NCBI RefSeq assembly: GCF_028769735.1
Contig: NC_088171.1
Location: 60,998,216-61,062,215 of the forward strand
Reading direction: 5' to 3'
Origin: Zonotrichia leucophrys gambelii
Taxonomy: Eukaryota > Chordata > Aves > Passeriformes > Passerellidae
Length of the DNA: 64,000 nucleotides
Part shown: positions 52,474 to 63,341 of the stretch, piece by piece
Numbering within the stretch: the stretch's first letter is position 1
Layout: every line of letters begins with the position of its first letter
Notes under the pieces: generated by a model
Told to the model about the DNA's origin: nothing
The model's database searches: none
Seen by the model: the letters and a program-made list of their open reading frames with translations, nothing else
Translations under genes and position numbers: made by a program

Positions 52474-52478
52474 CTCAT

Positions 52479-52885
52479 TGTGAGAAATGGTTACTCACTT
52501 CTCATAATTTAAAAAGGTTTATTAAACCTTATCAAAAATACAACAGAAGACTGAACAGAGAAAAAGGCAAAGGATTTTCCCACCATGTTCTCGCTCTCAC
52601 AATGGAGGTTTCACCTTTTAATCCTTTAACCCCTCCCAAAGTTCTGTCCATCACCCCCTTCTTCACTGTCCAGTGGTGGAGACTGCTTCCTCAAATCCTG
52701 ATTGGAGGTCAGATGTTGCCATAGTGACAGTCCAACCCTCCCAGATGTCCCAACTCCAGCTGTCTCTTGATAGATACACAAGGGGGTAAAACATAACTAT
52801 AAACCTATAAAACTTTTCTTAACTTATAGACATGATATTTGTTAATTGTGAGCATCAATCATCGCATTACTCATGCGATATCACA
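52479..52885 (-). mobile_element. 407-bp solo LTR, minus strand, with target-site duplication
   Basis: The plus strand begins TGTGAG and ends ATCACA, so the LTR has TGTGA/TCACA inverted termini. CTCAT flanks it on both sides (52474-52478 and 52886-52890), a perfect 5-bp target-site duplication. On the minus strand it carries CCAATCAG (at about 52700) upstream of GGTTTAATAAACC with the AATAAA signal (at about 52518), which sets the orientation. The 134-codon plus-strand frame across its left half (52320-52724) is not a gene. No internal retroviral sequence is adjacent. Confidence 0.8.
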
Positions 52886-53063
52886 CTCATTCTGGACAAA
52901 TCTTGGAGTTTCAGGGTTTCTGTGGAGAAGCTTTTTACACTCCAGACTTGAGAAGGTGTTACATTAGGTCTCAGCAAAGATAAGGTTTGAAGGAAAAGAT
53001 GGAACCAATCATTCCCAAATCCAAAGCAGTTTATACTGGCTTGCTGAATTTTCTTCACTTTCT

Positions 53064-53120
53064 GAAACAAAACAAAACAAAACAAAAAAAAAACAAAACC
53101 AAAAAAAAATCCAAAAAACA
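53064..53120. repeat. (CAAAA)n-like tract
   Basis: Four or five AACAA units pass into longer A-runs separated by CC. The opposite-strand frame crossing it (Phe-rich) is a composition artefact. Confidence 0.9.
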
Positions 53121-53144
53121 ATCTAACTATAGCCTGTAGAAACA

Positions 53145-53181
53145 AGACACAAGTGTAATGAAACCAGACACAAGTGTAATG
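53145..53181. repeat. Short direct repeat, 2 x 16 bp, period 21
   Basis: AGACACAAGTGTAATG occurs at 53145-53160 and 53166-53181. The unit contains the palindrome ACACAAGTGT with one central mismatch. Confidence 0.85.
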
Positions 53182-54821
53182 ACAGCAACCTGATGAAACC
53201 AGCTCTGATAGTGACAGGGCAAACCTCTTCCATGGTGCTCAGGACCCAGCCCCAAGGCTGGCTGTAGTGAGGCTGCCACTGTGAGACAGCCCTTCATGGG
53301 TGGGATTAGTCCTAGGGAGTTACTCAAATGTTGGACCAAACCTACTGTGTTTCTAAAACACAGATCAAGGTGCACAACTGAGACTGACTCAGACCCACAG
53401 GCATTTAATATCATCTCCTAAGGTCATTATTCTGGGACATGGCCAAAGCTGAGTAGCTTTGTTTTAAGGAATCTCACAGATTGTGTGCAGATGCATTAAT
53501 GTGGAGTTATACACCCTTGTCCTCCCAATCCACATGGCTGATTCCTCACAGCAGTGTTGGTCTTTGGCCACTTTACATGGCAAATAGGGACCTGGCTTTG
53601 CCCTCTGCACTTCTCTGCTGGAAGCATTAATGGTTTCTTAGGGTGTGGTGGGATAGACAAAACTTAGCAGGGTGGAAGATCACAGATTTTCTTCTAGACT
53701 GGTGCAGCTGTGCACTTCATTCCACTTTGCACAGCTGTAAGGAAGGATAAAATGTAATTATAATAATAATAAGTGGATATTTTGGAAGTTTGGTGTCCTG
53801 GTTTAAAAAATGTCTACAGTCATTTCTTTGAAATAAAGTAATCCTGATAGTGGTCACCGATTGCTTTCTGTTTATAGAGGCCTCAGTCCTTTACAAAGGC
53901 CTGAACAACATCAGTGATTGGAGAATGTTGTAGTCTAGACTCTTTTCTTTCCTGAAAAGCAACTCCAATTTCAAACCACTCTCAAGGCACTGTCAAGCTA
54001 GTGCACAAACAGCTGAGAAAAGTCTTTGAGTAATTAGATCTCAAACACAAATAAAGAATGGTGGTTTTCTTCATGAATACACAATTACTTTGACATTTTC
54101 TCTTAAGTTGGATAAAAGTTTACATTTCACCTATCAAAGTAAAAAAAAAAAAAATAAAAAAACAATCCAAACTAAACTGTTAGTTTTAGGTTGAAATGTA
54201 AAACTTCAGCTCTGCCATCACTTTAGAAAGTGCTCCTCAGAGGCTTTAGTGCCCGAGCCGGGAAGCCAACCAGAAAGCTGACAGGGGCTAGAGCTGCCAT
54301 GTCTGCAAACGTACTGCAGACACAGGTAGACAGTAGAGGAGAAACCTCTTGTAAACCCCCCTTGTCAAAAGCACTGTCAGCAAAGCATGCTCTGGTTTCA
54401 AGAAAATTAGGAGATTCAACCTGGACAAGTAGGTCAGCAAGATGCCTTCATGTGATGCTAGGACCAGGATGCCCTGATTGCCCTGGTTGTAAGCAGGGGG
54501 TGTTATGTTAAGCAAAGAAGTTATTTCTGCCTTCTTGGGTGAGGAAATTGAGGTGAGCATAAGGGAACACTGTTCATTAATCAAAACTTCTAAAACTTTT
54601 GAACTTTTTAGCTTTTAAAAAGAAGAGAAACTTCAAACCAGATAACATCATATGGAAAATTTTATTCCACCTGGGGAAGGTTTTACAATATTTGTTGGTT
54701 GCCAGGTAACAGGATTTTATAACAGGAGATGCTGCCCATTTATGACTGGAGAATCCAGTTTGTCATGTAATGATGAATTGGTGCCTACTCTCAGATGGTC
54801 TCATTCCAAATGTAGTATGAA

Positions 54822-54942
54822 GATTTTTATTTTTTTTTTTTTACTTTTCTGCCTTCCTTCCTCTTTTTTTTTTAAATTTTTTAAATTTTTTTTTTTTCTG
54901 TTGGTTGGTTGATTGGTTGGTGGGTTGGTTGGGGTTTTTTGT
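54822..54942. repeat. T-rich tract followed by (GGTT)n
   Basis: Long T runs interrupted by CTGCC and CCTTCC patches lead into about 33 bp of GGTT/GATT/GGGTT units (54900-54932). The GGTT part can in principle form a two-tetrad G-quadruplex on the plus strand. Confidence 0.9.
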
Positions 54943-56124
54943 TGCCAGGCAGCTTGCAAAGTATTTCAGTTCACTCCTCCTCCAGCTCCCAGTCCAGAAG
55001 AACTCAGTGTGCACCAGTTGTTCTCACACGGTAGCTTTAGGGCAACACACAGCTAGAAAAGGATAGGTGGACGGTCGTAGGAAGAGTAAGGTCCTTTTCT
55101 GAAATATACTCAGACTATTACAATGGAAAGAGAAGAATTTTCTTCTTCACCAAAATACCTCAGAGTGTTTTCTGTGCACACATTTATGTACAATCTGTTT
55201 CCCAATGCCCTGGAATTGTTTTGCCTAGACCTCAGGGGGGTTATGATCGTAGGTGGACCTCTCAGTCTGGGAAAAGAGAAGAAGGAAATAGATTAAGAGA
55301 AGATGGGATCAAAAAGTCTTTGGTGAAGAGGGCAGGTATATGTGGAAACAGAAGATCTCACAGAATTTTTAGGCTTCTTTGAAAGAAAAAAAAAGTTAAG
55401 AACTGTGAACTGTCAGTAGTTTGAAGGAAAAGGGCTGGATTTCCTAGGAAGGTAGACTTCTATGATTTTTACACATCAAATGGGATGTTGGGAAGATAAA
55501 ATATTGTATTTGTTTTAATTTTGAAGCATGGCAAAGATATAGCTAAGGTATATAGAGTTTCAGGATTTTTCTCATTTGTTGCTTTTGTGTATGTGTTATA
55601 TTGGTTTACAAATACAAACTGTGCACATGAAAAAATGGTCTATTTCAATCTACATAGAAAACTGACTTTTGTGAGTAGTTTTTCTAGTTATTAGAGAATT
55701 TATAAATTAATGTTACATGTTTGTTTTCTTGTTTGTTTATTAAAGCTGGATTTTTTGTGTGTACGTCAAATACATTTGGAAGGCAGAGAAATAAAATGTG
55801 ATTATCAGGAAAGAAACAAACATAATTATGGAAAGCAATGCTAAAATACTAGAAGGAATTATTCTGATTTACTTTTTTGTGCATACTTCTAAAATGGCTC
55901 TCTCCTCTTTCCCCCCACCCTAATTGTGACCTGGAGCCTGAACCATTCAAATAATGACCCAAACACAAACACACAAAAAAGAGTCAGTATTGATACCATG
56001 TCATGTCTGGCAAAAGCCAAAATTAAAGCAAGTCATTTACCCCGTGGTGGCATGAGGATATCAGGTTTAGATAGATTTAATTTATCAATAGGGTCAGGCT
56101 GCACTGAATATAAAATCAAATTAC

Positions 56125-56480
56125 ACAGAAGCAGATGCTGAAGTCCAAGAGGAGAAGGTGTAGATTGATTGGAGAAAGGCAGCCCATCAAAGGGGCCTTT
56201 GTCCGGGGTTGACTTGGTGAAGCAGCTGACAAGTGGCCATCAGATCCTGCAGCCAGGCAGCTGCATGATGGGAGTTTGACAGCTGACTTCATTAGGGCCC
56301 TTAGGACACGTGCAGTGATGAATTTGTCCTTTAATTGAGCTGGGCCAGGAAATAGCACTGACGGGGCAAACGGCAGTGAAAAGGGCTGAAATGAACCCAG
56401 GGGCCAGATAGGTAAATTTAATGCTCTTGTGATATTTGACACGTATGTTCTGTTTGTATGTATGACATTTGTGTATTTAT
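56125..56480. promoter_or_regulatory. Enhancer-like block: TCF, SOX, MEIS, E-box motifs
   Basis: The block contains ATCAAAGG (56186-56193, TCF/LEF type), CCTTTGTCC (56196-56204, SOX type), AGCAGCTGACAAG, GGCAGCTGCATG, TGACAGCTGAC (56278-56288, MEIS/TGIF core plus E-box), CACGTG (56307-56312, bHLH), CTTTAATTGAG and TTTATCACC. It is GC-richer than its surroundings, is not a recognised repeat, and includes CpG sites that are scarce nearby. The motifs are directly visible; developmental-enhancer function is inference. The 108-codon minus-strand frame here has no recognisable domain. Confidence 0.4.
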
Positions 56481-57751
56481 CACCAGTCTTAAAAGCCCTC
56501 AGAAGTCAAAATATATATTCAGCATAGAAGTCATCAGGAAAATTTCTGCCCGGGTGTGGTGGAGGGTGAAAACATTGCATGGATCAGGGACCCCCAGGGG
56601 CAATGTCTCTGAATGAATAGACTTCCACAGCCCTCCGTTCTGGGAATAAATCTTGCCTTTCTGTTTGCATTAGTACCATCATTTCCTGCTTACTTAACAG
56701 ATAACAAAGTCTGTAAAGCAAATTCTGCCACTTGTGTGCAGTTTTTCTGTTTACAACTCAGTGGTGTTTTCTCCGGTATAGCATTTCAGGAACCGTTGTA
56801 AAAATCTAGATTGAGTCAAAATGTTAATACAAACTCTGCATTAGTCTGCCGTGCCTGGCTTTTTGTCTCACCTTGCCAAGAGTCTGGGTTGATTTTTAAA
56901 CATGAAGTGGAGGTGATGGAGGCTCTGTGGGGGGTGGGGGGAGAAAGTCCTTCAGTTCATCCTCAGGCAAAATGTTAACAGAAGGCAGGGCTCCCATGGA
57001 AGGAGACAGGAGTGTCGTTGTAATATAGGCTGTACGCTTTAAGGATCCCTATCAAAACAGCCTTATGCAATGCTCAAGCTAATTAATATACAAAAAGGAC
57101 TGTGGTGCAAAGCTGTAACTGGTAATCTGAGTCCTCTAGCATCAATGACACTCAGATATGTCTATCAAGCACAGAATAGACTCCTTTATGTTCTCTCACA
57201 GCATAAATATGTGATCAAAGAAATAACATGCACTAGAGCTGCCCTTAGGCAATGACCCTAACCTTATGCCTCTCTTCCCATCACCAGTATCCCCAAAGCA
57301 CTCAACAGATGTCAGATACAGTTAAAGTGGAACATATCCATGCATCTAATTTGGAGACAGAGTAATTGCTGGCAAAATTTGCCAAATTCTACTGTGCTTG
57401 TTCAAAAGCTATCTGATTTTACACACCTATGAGCAATGGAGTTTGACAAATTATTAGTATTGAGTAATAATCAATAAAATTTGATCGGTGAGACATCAGT
57501 GATCAAATGAGGTACTAAGATGTGTAAAAGCATCTCCTCTCACCCAAAATGTGGGAGATATCTCAGCCTAGGAAATATGTTGATTTTTTGTGTGTGCAAC
57601 TCTTAATTTGGTTGCCATCCCTATAACCCACTGTTGTTCATGTAGTGTATGGTAACAGCAAAATGTTCAAAATCTGCCATAAGATGAGGCGTGGCTGGAA
57701 AGGGCATATCTCCCTTGTATAGCATACTTACAGTGTGTATCATAAACAGTG
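56481..57751. other. Unique non-coding DNA, no gene seen
   Basis: There is a G-rich patch at about 56930-56942 (two runs of six G split by T). Nothing else is recognised. Confidence 0.65.
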
Positions 57752-57949
57752 GAAACCAAAACCAAATACCACAAAAAAGAGACCAAGCTAACCACAAAAC
57801 ACCACAAAAAAAGCCCCAAAAAACCAAACCAAACCTCAAAAAAGCCAAAACCCAAACAAAAAAAAAACCCTAAACAAACAAAAACCCAAACAACAAAACA
57901 AAACTCAAAACCAAAACCAACCAACTAATCAAAAAACACACTAACCCCA
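57752..57949. repeat. A/C-only low-complexity tract (about 200 bp)
   Basis: The longest of three such tracts. It consists of irregular CAAAA, CCAAA and CCCAAA units with almost no G or T on the plus strand, so the minus strand is G/T-rich with many GGGTTTT-like units. Frames of 60-85 codons on both strands (Gly/Phe/Trp-rich on minus, Lys/Pro/Gln-rich on plus) come from composition alone. Confidence 0.95.
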
Positions 57950-60900
57950 AGATCAATTTATGTATTAATACATTTGAGTTTGCCCTAGTGACTTGGTGGA
58001 GCTTTCTGTCCTCCAGTCAAGAACTTTGCTTCTGCTGCTTGGGACAAGTAAACAAGTTCTCAATTTTATTACATTTCTGGTATGCTCCAGTAATCTTTTC
58101 TGTGAGGCTGGACAGGGCTGGCATTCAAAGGAACAGACCCCCCTGAATCAAACAAGGAGATACTTTTTCTCCCTTAAGACACACAAAGATATTTAGGCAA
58201 CCAGTGTCCATGGAAACTCTGCAGGAGCTGGAGACAACTCCAGAAATTCTCTCTTTGTTTTATAATCTGCTCAGAAGGAGAATGGGGAAGGGGGAAGGTC
58301 ATAACTTTCTGCTCATAGAGGTTGTTTTTCTTATCGTAGTGGGTTGGAGGTCTCAATTCCCAGAGGCTTAAGAGCCTATTTGTCAGACAAAGCAAATATG
58401 ATCCTATACTCCTTTTCTAGTGTCATTTTCAGCTTATGCTGCAAGAACAGGCACTGAAAAATCTCCTCCATGCTGAAACCTGTTGTTATCCAGAGAGCTT
58501 TCCCTGGCATGCTGGCCAAGCATTCAACAAATTAATGACTAACTTTTAGCCAGAGACCTAAAGTAACCTCCAAAAACTGTGGGCCAGGAAATTTTGTTCC
58601 AGTTCTGATCTCTGTGATGATTAAGTAAGGTTCCCTCCATGAGACTGTTCAGGTCCAAACTTTTATATAAATTGTTTTGTGATCTGGTTAGACCTGGTGC
58701 CAGCCATGCTTCCCCATGTGAAGCATGTTTACAGTTTGAGTAGGACCTGGAGAAGGGAAGGAGGATGATTTCCCTAAAATCTGGTTTGATGCCTGGAAAA
58801 TAGGCACATTATGTATAAAGAAAATTACATTCACTGACATTGCTCCAAAGTGCTTTACTTTCTTATCCCATTATCTGGAGAAACACTGAGTCAGGACACA
58901 AAAACATCTGAGAAAGATTTGGGGAACATGCACTGTCTTTGGCTTCTTAGAACAGGAAGCCATGCCCCATGTCTAAAAGACTCAAAGATTAAACTGAAAG
59001 ACAAATCCACAGGACAGCTAAAACTGACAAATCTTAAATATGCCACAGGCTAGCATTTCTGTTTAATATAAACATCTGCATTTCTTTAATCTGTGCCATG
59101 AAGGGATTTCAACCAGCAAGCACAGTTGGGCCTTGCAGAGCTGATCTCAGCTTGAGCCTCTGTGACTGGCCCTATGCAGCCCCTCTTTTTAAAGAGTTCT
59201 GGCCCTTCTCCAGCTGGTGCAATTGGGGCATCACAGACCAGGATGGCCTCATGCATGGCTGCTCTCTCCTTGTGGGGACTTTGCTGCTGTAGATTGTATA
59301 TTAGTGGCACGGGTTTGGTAAATGTGGTCCTTGAGAAGTGAATATAATCTGTTTCTGTTGTTATCCCAGAAATGGGCAAATCTGGTATGAGCCCAGGCTA
59401 ATGGATTATTCTAACAATGGAGTAATTGCTAATGTTTAATTTTTTCAATTTTTTTCTCCTGCTCCACACAGTTTTTTCCTGTCTTTTTCTTCTGTGTGTC
59501 ATACACTTTTTCTATTATTTGCAGTATTTCTGCCTTGGATTGCTACACTTTTATGCATGACAGCCAGAAGCAAGGAGTTACAGTACACCTTTATGAAGAA
59601 GAGCAGGCTTATTTTGTTTAATATCCCTCCTGGCAAATAGATATGCATGCTGCCATGAAGTGGTGAGCAATACCTCAGTTCAAGCTTCTCCTGACATTCA
59701 CAATGGTGTTTAATGTGGTTCAGAATAGGCTGAGCTGAAAGCACATTCAGACCTATCTGCTGCAAGAGGTGGAAAATTCATGCTTGCCTTAATGGATCTC
59801 CTCGATAATTATTTTAAACACCCTTATTTCTTTTTTTCTATAGTATTTTGAAGGTTTCTTAATGAGATCTGCACATTTTTGTGTGCAAGCAAATTACTGA
59901 ATTTGATACAGAAGCTTTTAGAAAGTAACGAGATACACTTTTTAAAAAGCTTATATTTAGCTGGATCTGGTGCAAGTGGTGAGACAGCTGGTGAATTGAT
60001 TAATAAAGTCACTGTTAAAACCTACTATAATAAACATTTGCTCAATATTGTCTGATTCAGTAATCCTTTGTAATGGCACAGAGCAAGTCAATATTTCCCA
60101 AGTAAGGGCATTACTATACAGCAGATTCATGGTGTACAGACACCCAGTAAACTCCCAGCAAAATCAATCACTATGTTGTATTTTGTCAAAGTGAATGAAC
60201 CAAAACCTGTGAAAAGAAAATTAGGGGGGTTAACCCAGGACTGTGAATCTCCTGGGATGTGTTTAATCTGCAATTCTGAGATGCAGGTATCTTCCACTTA
60301 AAGTGCAGAACCTCTGAGCCTGCGCTCCCTTGTGCAGGTACCAACAACCATGATGGGGTAAGTGACCAGGAGATACATTTTTTTGTTAGCCCAGTCTCTT
60401 TGTGGGGAAACTCAAGCTGCCTAGCTCCAAAATAAAAGACTGAGGAAATTGGATTCTAATTGCATTTTGGAAGTAGATATAGGATCTAGAAAATTATATC
60501 AGTGAGGCAAATTAATTCCTACTGTAATTATGTTGACGTCAGAGCACCTAACCCAGGGATAAATTTGGCCCAATGACATCAAGTATTGTTTGCACACAGG
60601 AGTCTAAACAATAACAAACTTCTTGTGCTGAATCAGAAAGACACCATATTTGTTGGAGTTCCTCCTGTTGAAATGGCCAAAGTAAAAAAAGAAGATGGGC
60701 CAAAACCTTCCAATATTTGCATTTGAGGTGAAAGTATAGTTACATGCTTATATTTGCTGAAATATTAAATTCCACAGTGCTTATATTTTGTTTCCCTAAT
60801 ACAAGATTCTTAAAATACTCTGCAAAAGGACATATTTCCTCTCTTGAGGGAGATTCTCTGAGTTTTGCCTAACAAAATCAGAGGTGGAATTGGAAGCAAG

Positions 60901-62810
60901 AGACAAGTAGCTGTCTGTGAGAAAAGGCTCCCACGTTGCAGTCTGCATTAATACCTCTGATGACTAACTAGGAAATTGAAAACAGCAGCTGATACAGGAC
61001 ACGGCAGCTACACTTGCATCATTTGTCATGATCCAGAAGCTCAGGACTCTCCAAACCAACATCACCAACCACCCAGGCAATCTCTGGAGCAAGCCAGTGG
61101 TGAAAAGCTGGCCCTATCCTCCCCTTTGGAGCAGACCCACATGCATTGGTCTTGTTGTCCAGCTGCTTTCCTGTTTCCCCACTCCCTTATCAACAATGAG
61201 GCCTTTCTTGGGTGGACAAAGTGTCACAAAGTCTTTCCTTGTTCCTGCCTGCAAGGGTAGCAGGTATTTGCAAGGCAATGCAGATGCACGAAGCCAGCTC
61301 AGGGCTACATGCAAGATTTAAGCTTTCCAACAAGGCAAATTTAAGTGCAACAGAGAAATGCTTTACATTTAACTTTGTCAAGTCTGAATGCTTTGGTACA
61401 GTTTACAGGAGAGATCTGTATATTTTATCAGGCTCTTGGTAAAACTATAAGAAAATATACCTTGTTCCAATGGGGCAAATCTTTGCCTTCTTGATGCAGT
61501 TTAATTTATTACCCATATATGATTGCTATGATAATACAAGCCTGCTGTGTAAACAGCCTGTCACCTCTCCATGTAGACACTGATTTATATGTCTCATCAC
61601 CCACTGCAGATAAACAGGGAACAGTCCAGCCAAAAAAGATAACCAGCTAACTTCTTAGCCAGTAAAGCACATCTTTTGTTTGGTTGATCTGCTGTTTGGC
61701 TCAAAAAAAAAGAATAGATACGCTAATAGAAAGGATTATCACATAAATTTCTTCAAGTTGGTATAACTAAATGCAGTGCTGGAGCCAGCAGTTCCTAAAT
61801 TAAATTCACCCTTCTGTGATGGAGTCAGTAGATTAGTGACTAGACCTTCAACTTTCCAAAACCTAAGTTAAATGATTGTATTCATACAAAAGAGGGTTTG
61901 GAAAGTCTTGCTTTTCACTTGCTAATTTATCCTTGTGAAGTAGAAGGAGTTTGGTCTGGTTTCTTTCCAGCAATATATATTTCCTAATGTGTTAAACATT
62001 TATTAGGGAGCAGAATTTATATGTAAAAGTTGGAAGGCAGATGGTTAAAGTAAAAACCCCTCAGGCTCTCCGTTCTAATATATAAACAATGGGATCTTTA
62101 TGTTTTGCCTGTTCAACATTTCTTGAAAATTGTTCTTTAGCAAACTGCAGCACCTGCAGTAACCAGAGGCAGCTCTCTTTCACTCACTTCTCTATTGCCA
62201 AGGTTCATAAGGTGCTGAGTGCCCAGCTTCCATTGCCCTTGCTTGCTTTATATGCCTGCTGCTTTCAGAGGAATTAACAGGTGTTTGACAGGCACTCTGA
62301 CATGACAAAGTCTATGTCCCATGTTTGATAACACGACAGTGAAAATAAGCATGTGCTTCTGACTTACTGAAAAGTAAACATCAACTGAGCCTTGGACAGC
62401 AAAGGGCTTTTAGGTGCTGAATTCTTTCTGAGATATAGCCCATCACAAGCTTGCAACTGGCTCAGAATTTATAAACCCATTTTATAATACAAGGGAAGAA
62501 ACTGTGTAATGAACTTTCAGTCATAGAATGAGGTAAAGGGGTAAAATGTGCATAGATCAGACTGATCATGTTAACACACAGTTAACAGTCCTGTTTCTAT
62601 TTAACTGGAATGGCAAAATGCTGCAAGGGAGGCAATAAACCACAGAGCACCCATGTAAGTACCAAGCTGCAGAGGCCACCTGTGTTAGCTCTCTCCTGCC
62701 TGAGTATACTGAAAACAATTCGTTTGTTAAAACACTGCTTCTACTGCTGCCATAGTGCACCCAAATCTTTTCCATTCCTGTAACTAACTAATGAGCTTCT
62801 TGCGGATTAG
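57950..62810. other. Unique non-coding DNA, no gene seen
   Basis: No repeat or exon was recognised. A perfect cAMP-response-type palindrome TGACGTCA lies at 60534-60541 within an AT-rich stretch. Several overlapping frames of 60-97 codons between 59086-59379 and 60976-61442 are on both strands and unrecognisable. Confidence 0.6.
60534..60541. promoter_or_regulatory. Consensus CRE palindrome
   Basis: TGACGTCA is the full-length CREB/ATF site. A CpG-containing 8-mer is rare in methylated AT-rich vertebrate DNA, and it is followed within 80 bp by AACAATAACAAA and GTTTGCAC motifs. A chance occurrence in 64 kb is quite possible. Confidence 0.3.
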
Positions 62811-62897
62811 CAAAAACCAAAAAAAAACCAAAAAAAAAAAAAAACAAAAAAAGAAAGAAAAAAAAGAAAAAAAGGAAATAAAAAAAAAAGAAAGAGG
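62811..62897. repeat. A-rich low-complexity tract
   Basis: Runs of A are broken by single or double C at the left and by G at the right. No retroposon body or flanking duplication was recognised that would make this a poly-A tail. Confidence 0.9.
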
Positions 62898-63010
62898 AAT
62901 TCTGCCAGACAGTCCTATCTGAGCTTAATTCTCTGAGTGTCGTATGTCTATCACATATACTGTGTCCCTTGGAATAATAATAATTGAGCCAGGCAGCTGA
63001 GTCTTGCTGT

Positions 63011-63051
63011 GGGTATCTACAGGGAGGGGGGGTGGGGGCTGCGATAAAAGA
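63011..63051 (+). promoter_or_regulatory. Possible promoter: G-run cluster and TATA-like box
   Basis: Four G-runs (from 63011 to about 63038) satisfy a loose G-quadruplex pattern and are followed directly by the TATA-like GATAAAAG (63043-63050). An ATG opening a signal-peptide-like ORF lies about 55 bp further on. The spacing would allow a start site near 63075. There is no CpG island. Confidence 0.25.
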
Positions 63052-63104
63052 CTCATCAGTTTCAGCTTAGTTCAGTAGACATCTGTGCAGCAGAGGACCT
63101 CGTG

Positions 63105-63341
63105 ATGATCCTGGCAGCAGCTCTTTTCATTTGGGTTTGGCTTTTTGTGCTGAATGCTTTTTGTACTGAGTCCCCGTACCAGCCTGTCTCAGCACTTTCA
63201 GAGCCAGAGCTTTTTCTCTTCATAAGCTCTAGGTTTTTTTACAGGCCACTGAGTCTGAGTGGAGCTGTATCCAGAATTACAGAAAGCAGCAGCCACCTGT
63301 CACCAGGACATTGTGCACAGTGGCTGGGGGTGGGGAGCTGA
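63105..63341 (+). CDS. Candidate short ORF or first exon with signal-peptide-like start
   Basis: From the ATG at 63105 (G at -3, A at +4) the frame runs 78 codons. The first 20 or so residues form a hydrophobic stretch (ILAAALFIWVWLFVLNAFC) that looks like a signal peptide with a plausible cleavage site before TES. The rest is Ser/Leu-rich with no domain that I recognise. No good splice donor falls inside the frame before its stop, which weakens a first-exon reading. The G-run and TATA-like box just upstream are the only supporting context. A chance ORF is at least as likely. Confidence 0.2.
   Translation: MILAAALFIWVWLFVLNAFCTESPYQPVSALSEPELFLFISSRFFYRPLSLSGAVSRITESSSHLSPGHCAQWLGVGS

Larger units (their letters stand above)
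52891..56124. other. Unique non-coding DNA with low-complexity tracts
   Basis: Contents are a CAAAA-type tract (53064-53120), a 21-bp-period direct repeat (53145-53181), a poly-A run near 54140-54166 and a T-rich/GGTT tract (54822-54942). At 53794 the string TGTCCTGGTTTA resembles an LTR 5' terminus but no LTR body follows that I can recognise. No exon could be supported. Confidence 0.6.

Noticed and set aside
52320..52724. Plus-strand open frame of 134 codons
   Set aside because: Runs antisense through the minus-strand solo LTR; not a gene.
53794..53830. TGTCCTGGTTTA resembling an LTR 5' terminus
   Set aside because: No LTR body, poly(A) signal or flanking duplication follows that I can recognise.
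57621..57924. Minus-strand Phe/Gly/Trp-rich frames that look like membrane proteins
   Set aside because: Translation of the G/T strand of a low-complexity tract; there is no real membrane-protein pattern.
62811..62897. A-rich tract as a retroposon poly-A tail
   Set aside because: No element body upstream, no target-site duplication, and bird CR1 elements do not end in poly-A.
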